Assembly (NCBI RefSeq): GCF_003241315.1
Contig: NZ_QFOZ01000011.1
Coordinates: forward strand, 25,201 to 89,200
From: Lawsonella clevelandensis
Lineage (GTDB): Bacteria > Actinomycetota > Actinomycetes > Mycobacteriales > Mycobacteriaceae
Reading direction: 5' to 3'
Length of the DNA stretch: 64,000 bases
Below, piece by piece: positions 7,183 to 15,882 of the stretch. The translations under genes were made by a program, and so were the position numbers. Position 1 is the first letter of the stretch; the number at the start of each line of letters is the position of its first letter. The notes below the pieces were generated by a model. The model was given only the letters and a program-made list of their open reading frames with translations. It did no database searches and was not told the origin of the DNA.

Positions 7183-9252
7183 TTAACGATCCTTACGCGA
7201 ATGACCGCCATGGCGACGGTGGGATCGTACTGTATTCAACTCCTCCACCGGAATAACGTGCGTGGGATAATCGCCCGCACCAGCATTACTATTATCGCTA
7301 GCCTCGCCATTATTGCCGGCAGCATTATTATTGGCGTCGTTGTTATTGGCGACATTATTACTGGTATTGTCGCCGGGAAGATTCGGCGCCACCGCTATAT
7401 CCGCCAGCGGCCCCATTGCCGACGACTCGTCTTCGGACTCTGTATCTGTACTCGCTGCGGCTGTGTCCTCTACATTGTTCTCTACATTGGCGCGTTTCGC
7501 CGGCATAGATTCTGTTTCCGGATACGCTGCCTCAGGGGACACTGCTGGAGCTGCTGCACTACCTGCAGCACCACCTGCCGCTTCTCCAGATTCTTGTCCT
7601 TCGACAACCGGCAAGACTGCCGTCAGCTCCGCCTCAGATGCCCCTGCTTCAGACAACTCCGCGTCAGAAGGCGTCCGCACAGCCGTATTCCCCCACACAA
7701 GGGGCTGTAAGTCTGCCGGAATACCCGCAGTTGGATTGCGACGCAGCACCGTCACAATTACCAAGATGGCAATGGTCGCAAGAGCCAATAGAGCACCATT
7801 GGCCAACCAGGCCATTGCCGGATCACCACCGTTACCAATGGCGGCTAATGCGGAAGTGATATACGAGACCGGCATGAGGGAGTCGAAGAAACGGCTCATG
7901 CGCGACGGCCACTCCGTCAGCCACACGAAACCAGACACTGCTGCCTGCACAAACACAAGGAAGATATTAAGAACCAAACCCCATCGACGGCCCAACAATA
8001 GGACTATTGCGCCGGAACTCAATAAGAGCGCCGCCGAGCCCACTGCCAGCGTTGACACCATACAGGTACCAACCACCGCATTAAGGCCGGTCATTGTTGT
8101 CAAAATAGCTGTTGCGGAAATGACTGTCATCAGCAGCCACACCATGGCAATTTCCTTGCGACCCAACCGCAACCGTGACCACCACGCCACAGCCGCCGCT
8201 AACGCCAACAGTGCAGACACAAGATAGGCCTGGGCCAGTGGCAGAGTGGGCTTCTCGCCCTTATCTTGAAGAGCTAACTGCTCTGCCGCCATTTCCGCGG
8301 TTTTCTCATCATTGGAGAGCTTCATCAGCTCCAGTACCGCTTTATGAGCTTTCTTCGTATTACGCTCATTCGTGTCGGCAAGTTTCTGTAACTTCGTGGC
8401 ACCCGTCATCAACTGGGCCATGCCATCATCAAGCTGTACAAGGCCATTCGCTAATTCATGGGAACCAGACTGCGCCTTCATGACGCCCTCGTAGTAGTTA
8501 CCTCCAGGATTAAGCTGACGCGACAACTCATTCGCACCCGCCTGCAGACGCCGCAGATCACTCACCGCCTGCTGCGTTTGCTGAGTATTATGCAGTGTCC
8601 GCGATAACTGTTTCAGCGCTTTGCGGGTCCGTACTGTATCCGGATCATTCCCTATCAATGTCGGAATGGTGGCGTCTACTATTGCGGCGGCAGCTTTCTG
8701 ATACTGCGCCAATGCCGCCACACCGTTCACAGTCTGAGTCACTCCACCAGCAAGCTGCTTCGCACCGGATCCCAGGCGGCGCGTACCCCCCGCCACACTA
8801 TCCATACCAGTGGACAACTCGGCAGAACCAGAACGCGCCTTTTGGGAACCATTCCGCAACTGGGCTGCACCGTCACCCAGCTGTTTCACGCCACCCTTCA
8901 TCAGGCCTGCTGAAGTTTCAGCACCCGCTAACGCGTCATTCGCACGCGAAAGATTGGATTGGGCTTTATCCCCACTGAGCAATTCATGACGTGTCTCCTC
9001 ATTGGCGGTCTGCCCGGACGCTGCACCCACCTGCCACGAATCGGACAAGTGAATACCCAGACCAGCAACAATAGCCGCAATGATGATGGAGGGCACAAAC
9101 ATGGCAACGAGACGTCCGAAAACGGACAATCCCTTTAGCGCACTGGACTTTTCCCCAGCAGTACTGGTGGTGTTAGTGCCGCGTTTCTTACCGGAGGCTT
9201 TCTTTTTCGCTCCATTGTGAGAACTTTTTTGCTTAGTGGGGCGTCGACTCAT
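7183..9252 (-). CDS. YhgE/Pip-family membrane protein with glycine heptad repeats
   Basis: 689 residues. A basic cytoplasmic N-terminus is followed by one membrane helix (about 48-70) and an extracytoplasmic region with degenerate 7-residue units containing a conserved Gly (such as QLGDGAAQLRNG and QLAGGVTQ, about 115-190 and again near 265-290). Then come about five further helices (residues ~335-510) and a low-complexity, Asn/Ala/Glu-rich tail ending in basic residues. This is the YhgE/Pip (ABC-2-like) architecture known from phage-receptor and type VII-associated proteins; true function here is unknown. It converges on the tRNA and is divergent from the Mrp operon. Confidence 0.8.
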   Translation of the reverse strand: MSRRPTKQKSSHNGAKKKASGKKRGTNTTSTAGEKSSALKGLSVFGRLVAMFVPSIIIAAIVAGLGIHLSDSWQVGAASGQTANEETRHELLSGDKAQSNLSRANDALAGAETSAGLMKGGVKQLGDGAAQLRNGSQKARSGSAELSTGMDSVAGGTRRLGSGAKQLAGGVTQTVNGVAALAQYQKAAAAIVDATIPTLIGNDPDTVRTRKALKQLSRTLHNTQQTQQAVSDLRRLQAGANELSRQLNPGGNYYEGVMKAQSGSHELANGLVQLDDGMAQLMTGATKLQKLADTNERNTKKAHKAVLELMKLSNDEKTAEMAAEQLALQDKGEKPTLPLAQAYLVSALLALAAAVAWWSRLRLGRKEIAMVWLLMTVISATAILTTMTGLNAVVGTCMVSTLAVGSAALLLSSGAIVLLLGRRWGLVLNIFLVFVQAAVSGFVWLTEWPSRMSRFFDSLMPVSYITSALAAIGNGGDPAMAWLANGALLALATIAILVIVTVLRRNPTAGIPADLQPLVWGNTAVRTPSDAELSEAGASEAELTAVLPVVEGQESGEAAGGAAGSAAAPAVSPEAAYPETESMPAKRANVENNVEDTAAASTDTESEDESSAMGPLADIAVAPNLPGDNTSNNVANNNDANNNAAGNNGEASDNSNAGAGDYPTHVIPVEELNTVRSHRRHGGHSRKDR

Positions 9253-9365
9253 GCCTCTAGCCTAAGCAATCAACCCGGACTTATCACCTTTAGAGTGCAC
9301 CATAAAATATGTAGTCTTGTAGAAATAGTAAAAAAACATGAATTTTATTAAAGGAGTCCGGGTCT

Positions 9366-12300
9366 GTGCTTGCACTGTACAGTTTAGTCACCCTGTTACT
9401 GACCATTGCAGCCACCCCACTTCTGACCCGCCTCATGGGTCGTAATGCCGGTTGGGTTATCGCCCTCATAGACCTCATTCTCGCCTGCCTCTACGCACCC
9501 CACGGTTCATCACTCCTCAATGGGGAAACACTTACCGCCGACATTCCCTGGATCAGCTACTGGGATATTCACATAAGGCTCCGTCTCGACGCACTGAGCT
9601 GGTTCTTCGCCATGCTCGCCCTTGTCATTGGCGCCATCGTCATGGCGTACTCCACACGCTACTTCCACAGCCACGACCACGCCGGCAAACCCCTCCACCA
9701 CACCAGCTTCTTCCTCCTCATGGTGATCTTCACCTTCTCCATGATTCTGCTGGTCACCGCCGACGACCTTATCCTCCTCTTCATCGGCTGGGAACTCACC
9801 AGCCTCATGTCCTTCATGCTCATCGGCCGCTCCGGACACGCCGGTGAAGCCGGTTCCCTCCGCACCCTCTTCCTCACCTTTACCGGAGGGGTATTCTTCC
9901 TCATTGCCACCGTCGTCACAATCTCTCTCACCGGCACCACTAACCTCACCCAAGCCCTCGCCTCCGACGCCTGGATAACACGCCCCGGCATGACCACCAC
10001 CGTGGCCGTCTTCGTCGCTATCGGCGCCTTCACCAAATCCGCCCAATTCCCCTTCCACCTGTGGCTTCCCGAAGCCATGGCGGCAGAATCCCCCGTCTCC
10101 GCCTACCTGCACGCCGCCGCCGTCGTAAAAGCCGGCATCTACGTCCTGCTACGCTTCTCCGCCGTCTTCCGCCTGAACCTCACCTGGCAGATACTCCTCG
10201 TCGTCATCGGCATGTTCACCGCCGTCATGGGTGCCCTCTTCGCCCTCCAAAAGACAGACCTTAAAAAACTCCTCGCCTACTCCACCGTGTCCCAACTGGG
10301 GTGGATCGTTACCACCATCGGCATCGGTACCCACGCCGCCCTCACCGCCGCACTACTGCACACCCTTGCCCACGCCCTCTTCAAATCCGGGCTCTTCATG
10401 TCCATCGGTGCCCTCCAACACGCCACCGGCACCCGCGACATTCGCCGCCTCCCACCCATGTGGAAACACACACCCGTCCTTATGGTGGTGACGGTAATCG
10501 GCGCCATCGGCATGGCTGGTATCCCCCCCACCTTAGGTTTCGTCTCCAAGGAATCCATGCTGTCCGCCTTCCTCAACGGTTGGGGAGGTAATGCCGGCGC
10601 TATTGTGCTCACCATTGTGGGGGTCCTGGGTGCAGCCCTGACCGTGGCCTACAGTTTCCGCATTATTCTGGGCGGTTTCTTTGACGGCGACCGCGCCGTC
10701 GCACACGACACCGCAGCTGGAACTACAGCAAGCGCGGCAGCAGACCACAGCACAGCCGCGCACACTGACCACGACGGCTACGAACTAGTCCTCCACAAAA
10801 TCCCCTGGGTTCTTACTTTCTTCGCAGCACTCCCCGCCATCGCCGGACTCCCCCTCTACTTTGTAGTTCCCAAACTGGGCAACCCCTTCTCCCGCATTGC
10901 AGAATGCGCCATCAACACGCACACTGCCAGCTATCGAGACGCCCTCCTCCACCACGGTGCCCAAATACACCCCACACAGCTGCACCTCCTTACCGCTAAC
11001 TGGGTACTGCTACTGTCCGTCATCGCCATTGTTATTGGTGTGCTTCTGGTGTGGCAGCGGAAGCGCGTAGACGCCCTGCTCCGCCGGGAACTCCTCCCCC
11101 ACACTGGGGCAGAGAATCTGGCCACCATCTGGAAAGGTATGCACTGGGCTGGCAGTATGGCCGGTGCCCCCACCCGTTCCGACAGCCCCACCCGCCACGT
11201 GGGCGCCTTCGTCACCGTGCTCGCACTACTGGCTGCTACCGTGACGGTATCCCGCTACACCGGACACATTCACTTCCCGGAGCGTCTACCCGGCGTCAAC
11301 CGCCCCATTGACCTAGTCGTTCTCATCATTGTTCTAGCTGGTTCCGCCGCCGCCATTGTTACCCGCTCACGCCTAGCCGCAGTTGTCCTCCTGGGTGTAG
11401 TGGGCGTGGGCATTACCCTCCAGATTTTCGCCCTGGGCGCCCCCGACGTTGGCCTCACCCAACTCCTGGTGGAAATCATCAGCACCGTCATGTACATGCT
11501 GGTGCTACGCCGTCTCCCCCGCACCTTCCAAAAAGCCTCCCGCCGCCGAAAAATCTCCGCCGGCATTATCGCAGTGCTTTCGGGGCTGGGGGCCTTCGGC
11601 GCCGTCATGGTGTTCACAGCCCGGCGCGACCGCAGTAGTCTCTCCCAATACTTCCTTGACCATGGCCCCGATCTGACGACGGGGAAGAACGTCACCAACA
11701 CCATCATTAATGAGTTCCGTGGTTTTGATACGTTCGGGGAGATGGCGGTGCTGGGTGTGACCGGCCTTGCCATTGCCGCGGTTCTTCTCTCCGTCCACCC
11801 CGAGTATCGCCGCACGGGGAGCGCTAGTTTCCACCTGATTCGTAAAGAACTACGCGAGCGGGTGGAGTGCAATGGGCGTGTGGTGTTGCCGACGTCCTAC
11901 TCGTACCGTGATGGCATCACGAACTCGTATCCGCTGCGCATTTTCACTGCGATACTGTCCCCCGTCCTGGTTGTGACCGCCATAGTGGTCTTCCTACGTG
12001 GGCACCAGGAGCCCGGCGGTGGTTTTATTGCCGGTCTCATTCTGGCCACGCTGCTGGTGCTGGTGTGGTTGTCTACGCCGGTGGATCGTCCGCTGACGCG
12101 CCGCCGCACACCCCCTATTCTGGTGGCGACCGGTATTAGCATTGCCACCATTACTGGCCTTATCGGCTTCTTCACCACTGAAACACATACGGTAAACGAC
12201 AGTGTGTCCTCGCATTCCTTCCTGTCCCCACAGCATTGGAACATTCCGGTGCTAGGGTCGGTGCCGTCTGCCACCTTCTTCGATTTCGGTATTACTCTCT

Positions 12301-12554
12301 GCGTTCTTGGCATGGTGTTGACGGCCCTCAACCTACTGGGGTCGGGGCAGTCCCCCTATGGTGCCCCCAGTGTGGAGGTGTGGCCGCCCTATGATCCCTT
12401 GCGGATTGATCCGCTGAAAGAGCGGCCGCTGACGCTGGCGGCGAGCCGTGCGGCAGCCGCTTCCACAGCTCCCCCCGATACTGACGACACAACAACAGCA
12501 CCACAAACAACACAGCCACAAACAACAGAGCAGACGGGAGGTGAGGAACAATGA
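9366..12554 (+). CDS. mnhA: Mrp-type Na+/H+ antiporter subunit A (with MnhB domain)
   Basis: 1062 residues, the largest subunit of the multi-gene cation/proton antiporter. The N-terminal two thirds is the proton-translocating module homologous to NuoL, seen in IGWELTSLMSFMLIG and FHLWLPEAMAAESPVSAYLHA with its conserved Lys/Glu residues. The C-terminal part adds the MnhB-like domain (GHQEPGGGFIAGLILA), so A and B are fused, as in other actinobacterial Mrp loci. A Thr/Gln-rich tail follows. The GTG start at 9366 is preceded by AAAGGAG. First gene of an A-C-D-E-F-G operon with ATGA overlaps; it gives pH and sodium homeostasis. Confidence 0.95.
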   Translation: MLALYSLVTLLLTIAATPLLTRLMGRNAGWVIALIDLILACLYAPHGSSLLNGETLTADIPWISYWDIHIRLRLDALSWFFAMLALVIGAIVMAYSTRYFHSHDHAGKPLHHTSFFLLMVIFTFSMILLVTADDLILLFIGWELTSLMSFMLIGRSGHAGEAGSLRTLFLTFTGGVFFLIATVVTISLTGTTNLTQALASDAWITRPGMTTTVAVFVAIGAFTKSAQFPFHLWLPEAMAAESPVSAYLHAAAVVKAGIYVLLRFSAVFRLNLTWQILLVVIGMFTAVMGALFALQKTDLKKLLAYSTVSQLGWIVTTIGIGTHAALTAALLHTLAHALFKSGLFMSIGALQHATGTRDIRRLPPMWKHTPVLMVVTVIGAIGMAGIPPTLGFVSKESMLSAFLNGWGGNAGAIVLTIVGVLGAALTVAYSFRIILGGFFDGDRAVAHDTAAGTTASAAADHSTAAHTDHDGYELVLHKIPWVLTFFAALPAIAGLPLYFVVPKLGNPFSRIAECAINTHTASYRDALLHHGAQIHPTQLHLLTANWVLLLSVIAIVIGVLLVWQRKRVDALLRRELLPHTGAENLATIWKGMHWAGSMAGAPTRSDSPTRHVGAFVTVLALLAATVTVSRYTGHIHFPERLPGVNRPIDLVVLIIVLAGSAAAIVTRSRLAAVVLLGVVGVGITLQIFALGAPDVGLTQLLVEIISTVMYMLVLRRLPRTFQKASRRRKISAGIIAVLSGLGAFGAVMVFTARRDRSSLSQYFLDHGPDLTTGKNVTNTIINEFRGFDTFGEMAVLGVTGLAIAAVLLSVHPEYRRTGSASFHLIRKELRERVECNGRVVLPTSYSYRDGITNSYPLRIFTAILSPVLVVTAIVVFLRGHQEPGGGFIAGLILATLLVLVWLSTPVDRPLTRRRTPPILVATGISIATITGLIGFFTTETHTVNDSVSSHSFLSPQHWNIPVLGSVPSATFFDFGITLCVLGMVLTALNLLGSGQSPYGAPSVEVWPPYDPLRIDPLKERPLTLAASRAAAASTAPPDTDDTTTAPQTTQPQTTEQTGGEEQ

Positions 12555-12886
12555 TTCTTGCGCTTAGCGTTGGTGTTCTTGTTGCCGCAGGTGTGTACCT
12601 TATTCTGCAGCGCGACATGATGCGGATTGTCATCGGCTTTGGTCTTATTAGCCACGGCATTAACCTCACCGTGCTCGCTGCTGGTGTGCTCGACCGCCGC
12701 CAGGCTCCTCTCCTTCAGCACACTGGTATTGCGGCTGCGGCAGATCCCCTCCCCCAGTCCTTTGTGCTGACGGCCATTGTTATCTCCATGGCTGTTAGCG
12801 TTTTCATGCTGGTACTGGCCATTATTGGGACAACTGACGATACGCAGGCAACGCCCGATTCGGGAACGGAGAGTGACGAAGTATGA
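12551..12886 (+). CDS. mnhC: Mrp antiporter subunit C
   Basis: 111-residue NuoK-like subunit with three helices (RDMMRIVIGFGLISHGINL is characteristic). It overlaps the end of mnhA by 4 nt (ATGA) and the start of mnhD by 4 nt, so all three are translationally coupled. Needed for assembly of the antiporter complex. Confidence 0.95.
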   Translation: MILALSVGVLVAAGVYLILQRDMMRIVIGFGLISHGINLTVLAAGVLDRRQAPLLQHTGIAAAADPLPQSFVLTAIVISMAVSVFMLVLAIIGTTDDTQATPDSGTESDEV

Positions 12887-14418
12887 TCCTCGCCCATCTC
12901 CTCCCCCTGTGGGTCGCTATCCCCATTGTGACCGCCGTCCTACTGGTGTTCATTAATCCTCTGGCTCTGCGGCGCACTATTTACATGGCGATTCCCATAC
13001 TGTCCATCATTGGTGGATCGGTGCTACTGAATGCGCATCGCACCCATGCGGTTATCGCCGAGCAGATAGGTGGCTTCGACCGTGGTATCGGTATTGCTTT
13101 CGCCTCCGATTCTTTCAGCGCCCTCATGCTCATCGCTACCAGCATCATTATTATGGCCTCCGCCTGGTTCGCCATCTCCATTGGGGAGGATGAACACAAC
13201 CGCTTCTTCCCCACCCTTGCACTAGTACTGATGGCGGGCGTTGACGGGGCGATTCTTACCGCGGATCTCTTCAACCTGTTCGTGTGGATTGAAGTGATGC
13301 TGATGCCCTCCTACGCGCTGCTGGCTATTACCGGTACGTGGCGGCGTATTGGGGTGGACCGCATGTTTGTGGTGGTTAACCTCCTCACCTCATCGGTGTA
13401 CCTGCTGGGTGTCATCTATGTTTATGGCGCGGTGGGGAAGGTTAATATCGCCGCGTTGGCGGGAGCTGCCGCGAATAATACGCAGGTAGCTATCGCTATT
13501 ACCGTGTCCCTTATTGCTCTGTGCGTGAAGGCGGGCGTGGTGCCTGTTCACGGCTGGTTGCCGCGCGCCTATCCGGCAACGTCGGCGGCGGTGATGGGTC
13601 TTTTCTCCGGCCTGCACACGAAGGTAGCGATTTACGCCATCTACCGCATTGTGTCCACCATTTTCATTTTTGATACCCGCGGCCAGTGGGTGGCGGTAGT
13701 GGCACTCTGTTTGACGATGCTGGTGGGCAGCTATGGTTCCCTCGGCGAGCAACGTATTCGTGGATCCCTAGCGTTTCAGATGGTGTGCGGGGTGGGATAT
13801 ATTCTTATTACCCTCCCTCTGGCAGCCAGTACCACCGATATTGAGGCGCGGGCGGTCGCCTTGGGGTCTGGCATCTTCTACCTCATTCACCACATGCTGA
13901 CCATGGGGTCTCTCATTCTCACCGCTGGTGCTATCGAGGAAACATACGGGTCGGGTCGTTTTGATCGCCTAGATGGTCTGCAGCGCCGCGAGCCGCTCGC
14001 AGCCGGCATTATGGCCGGCGGCATGCTGAGCCTAGTGGGCTTCCCACCGTTTTCCGGGGTACTGGCCAAAGTGGGTATTGCCCAGTCTGCGGCAACCACC
14101 GGCGGGGCACTGGGCTGGACTGTTATTGCCGTCATCATTGTGTCGTCCATAGGTGCGCTGGTCTCCATGATGTACCTGTGGAAGGGTGTGTTCTGGGGGC
14201 CCCGCATGGCCATGTATCGGCCTATTGGGGCAGATAAATTCCAGCCGGTAGAAGATGACCTTGTCATCGCCAAGCACCAACTACTGCCCGGCGCATTCCT
14301 GCTGCTATTGAGCGTGGCGGCTTTCTTCGGGGCCGGCTGGCTAGTGGATCAGACCACTCGTGCGGGGTATTCCCTCCTCGACATTTCGGACTATTTGCAT
14401 GCGGTGCTACACGGATGA
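12883..14418 (+). CDS. mnhD: Mrp antiporter subunit D
   Basis: 511 residues, a NuoM/N-like proton-translocating subunit with about 14 helices. The conserved stretches are DLFNLFVWIEVMLMPSYALL (helix 5 Glu) and KAGVVPVHGWLPRAYPATS (Lys and His of the channel). Overlaps mnhC and mnhE by 4 nt each. Confidence 0.95.
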   Translation: MILAHLLPLWVAIPIVTAVLLVFINPLALRRTIYMAIPILSIIGGSVLLNAHRTHAVIAEQIGGFDRGIGIAFASDSFSALMLIATSIIIMASAWFAISIGEDEHNRFFPTLALVLMAGVDGAILTADLFNLFVWIEVMLMPSYALLAITGTWRRIGVDRMFVVVNLLTSSVYLLGVIYVYGAVGKVNIAALAGAAANNTQVAIAITVSLIALCVKAGVVPVHGWLPRAYPATSAAVMGLFSGLHTKVAIYAIYRIVSTIFIFDTRGQWVAVVALCLTMLVGSYGSLGEQRIRGSLAFQMVCGVGYILITLPLAASTTDIEARAVALGSGIFYLIHHMLTMGSLILTAGAIEETYGSGRFDRLDGLQRREPLAAGIMAGGMLSLVGFPPFSGVLAKVGIAQSAATTGGALGWTVIAVIIVSSIGALVSMMYLWKGVFWGPRMAMYRPIGADKFQPVEDDLVIAKHQLLPGAFLLLLSVAAFFGAGWLVDQTTRAGYSLLDISDYLHAVLHG

Positions 14419-14753
14419 GAACACAGAAGAAAAAGCCGCAAAACAAGCAGCGTCGCCCTGCCCAGTCCGCCTGGCGTCGATTTCTCCGCTTCTGGCCTGC
14501 TTGTGGCCGTTGGCTAGGCTACGGTGCGTGGTTGCTGGCGGAAGTGGCATTGAATGCTGGCGGTATGGCTCTTGATATGTTCCGCCCTGCCAGCAAAATT
14601 TATCCGGCGGTCCTGCGGGTTCCCCTCTCCCACATGACCAGCGCGGAAGTGGCAGTATTCGCCACGTCCATCACCCTCACCCCGGGAACGCTAGTGCTGT
14701 CTATTGACCGCGGTACTGTTCCCTCAGAAGCGCACTCAGAAGTGTCATGCTGA
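14415..14753 (+). CDS. mnhE: Mrp antiporter subunit E, apparently shortened or frameshifted
   Basis: 112 residues with the family core: basic N-terminus, membrane segments, and the signature ATSITLTPGTLVLSID near the end. The usual 40-60-residue cytoplasmic C-terminal domain with an amphipathic helix is missing in this frame, which stops at 14751. A helix-like continuation (LRSALRSVMLNKVLWASRG) is encoded in the frame one base back and runs to a TGA that overlaps the mnhF start as ATGA, the junction type used elsewhere in this operon. That suggests the original mnhE ended at 14863 and a small deletion or frameshift split it. Whether the antiporter still works cannot be judged from sequence. 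Confidence 0.85.
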   Translation: MRTQKKKPQNKQRRPAQSAWRRFLRFWPACGRWLGYGAWLLAEVALNAGGMALDMFRPASKIYPAVLRVPLSHMTSAEVAVFATSITLTPGTLVLSIDRGTVPSEAHSEVSC

Positions 14754-14863
14754 ATAAAGTTCTGTGGGCAAGCCGCGGACAATCGTATGCGTCTGACGGT
14801 ACGGGAAAAGCTACGGATGGGGCTGCTGATACAACGACAGATACGGAGGCTGAGACCATATGA
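14747..14863 (+). pseudogene. Out-of-frame remnant of the mnhE C-terminus, or small coupled ORF
   Basis: A 38-codon frame starting with ATG 7 nt before the end of mnhE: it begins MLNKVLWASRGQSY, continues as a Thr/Asp-rich tail, and ends in TGA overlapping the mnhF ATG. It is best read as the displaced C-terminus of MnhE; it could alternatively be translated by reinitiation as a separate peptide. Confidence 0.4.
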
Positions 14864-15129
14864 AAACGCTAACCATAATGCTGTCTATCGCCTCGGTGAT
14901 CGTCATTATTGGCATGCTGCTGGGTCTTTACCGCGGTATTAAGGGACCCGATGGGGCAAGCCGAGTGGCCGTTAATGATCTCATTTTTTACGGCATGTTG
15001 AGCGTGGTGGGGTTCATTGGGATCCACAACAATTCCTCCATCCTGTTCGACACGCTCATGATCGGTGGCCTTTTCGGGGCAGTCTCCACTATTGCCTTGT
15101 CACGTGTTATCAATAGGGGGCACCGATGA
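14860..15129 (+). CDS. mnhF: Mrp antiporter subunit F
   Basis: 89 residues with three helices; the conserved GIKGPDGASRVAVNDLI segment after helix 1 is typical of MnhF/MrpF. Overlaps mnhG by 4 nt. Confidence 0.95.
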   Translation: MKTLTIMLSIASVIVIIGMLLGLYRGIKGPDGASRVAVNDLIFYGMLSVVGFIGIHNNSSILFDTLMIGGLFGAVSTIALSRVINRGHR

Positions 15130-15665
15130 GTATTGCCGTACAGATTATCGTGGGCATCATTGCGATACTGGGGGCGCTGTTCTTCCTCACGACCGGTATC
15201 GCAATGAACCGAGCTGCGGATGCCGTCACCCGCGCCAATATGGGAAGCCCCGCTATTTATGTGGGATTTCCGCTAGTGGCATGTGCGCTACTTATTGCGG
15301 ATTCGGCCCTGAATGGTTTCTCCTGGGCGCATTTCATTGAGTTTCTTCTTATAACATTCCTCATGCCGGTGGGATCCTCCATGGGGTCTATGGCCTTGGG
15401 GCGTTCCATGATGCTGGCCCAGGTACGTATGGATCCGCGAACTATGCGGGAGGACCTGCGGGAGGGCTCGCAGGATGTCGCAGGCCAAGACAAGAACCAT
15501 CAGCATACTGGCCACACGGTCCATGCTGGGCATACGGACCATCATGAGCTGGTCTCGCCAGTCCTGGAGGAGACTGTACCGGCGGTGGAGAAGCACCATC
15601 CGCATGCCTCTAAGTATGACGTTTCGGAAGAGTATCAAGAATACGAAAACGAGGATCTGGACTAA
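15126..15665 (+). CDS. mnhG: Mrp antiporter subunit G with His-rich tail
   Basis: 179 residues. The first 110 or so form the three-helix MnhG/PhaG domain (ADAVTRANMGSPAIYVG). The remainder is a hydrophilic extension with two histidine clusters (NHQHTGHTVHAGHTDHH and EKHHPH, ten His in total) and an acidic Tyr/Glu-rich end. Typical MnhG proteins are about 120 residues, so the tail is lineage-specific; it may bind metal or sense pH. Last gene of the operon. Confidence 0.93.
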   Translation: MSIAVQIIVGIIAILGALFFLTTGIAMNRAADAVTRANMGSPAIYVGFPLVACALLIADSALNGFSWAHFIEFLLITFLMPVGSSMGSMALGRSMMLAQVRMDPRTMREDLREGSQDVAGQDKNHQHTGHTVHAGHTDHHELVSPVLEETVPAVEKHHPHASKYDVSEEYQEYENEDLD

Positions 15666-15799
15666 CTAACTTCGCCAGCTAGTTCCACTAACTGCTGCAG
15701 GAGATATCTCACCAACGCACTGCATCGGCACTGCACCGGCACACTAAAAGAGCATGGTAAGGAGCCAGCAGCGTAAAAGAATGCATAAAAGAGTGTGGT

Positions 15800-15845
15800 A
15801 AAGGGTGGTGTGCTGTCCGTCTAGGGGCAGCACACCACCCTTTTT
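15800..15845. terminator. Bidirectional terminator, mnhG / catalase
   Basis: Perfect 16-bp inverted repeat (aaagggtggtgtgctg at 15800-15815, its complement at 15828-15843) with flanking A- and T-runs, placed between convergent genes. Confidence 0.92.
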
Positions 15846-15882
15846 GTGTGCATATGTAGTTATGACAACTGTGTCCGGTGGA

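Noticed and set aside
7313..8227. 304-codon open frame on the plus strand
   Set aside because: Antisense to the YhgE-like gene, mirroring its repeat-rich region; no domain.
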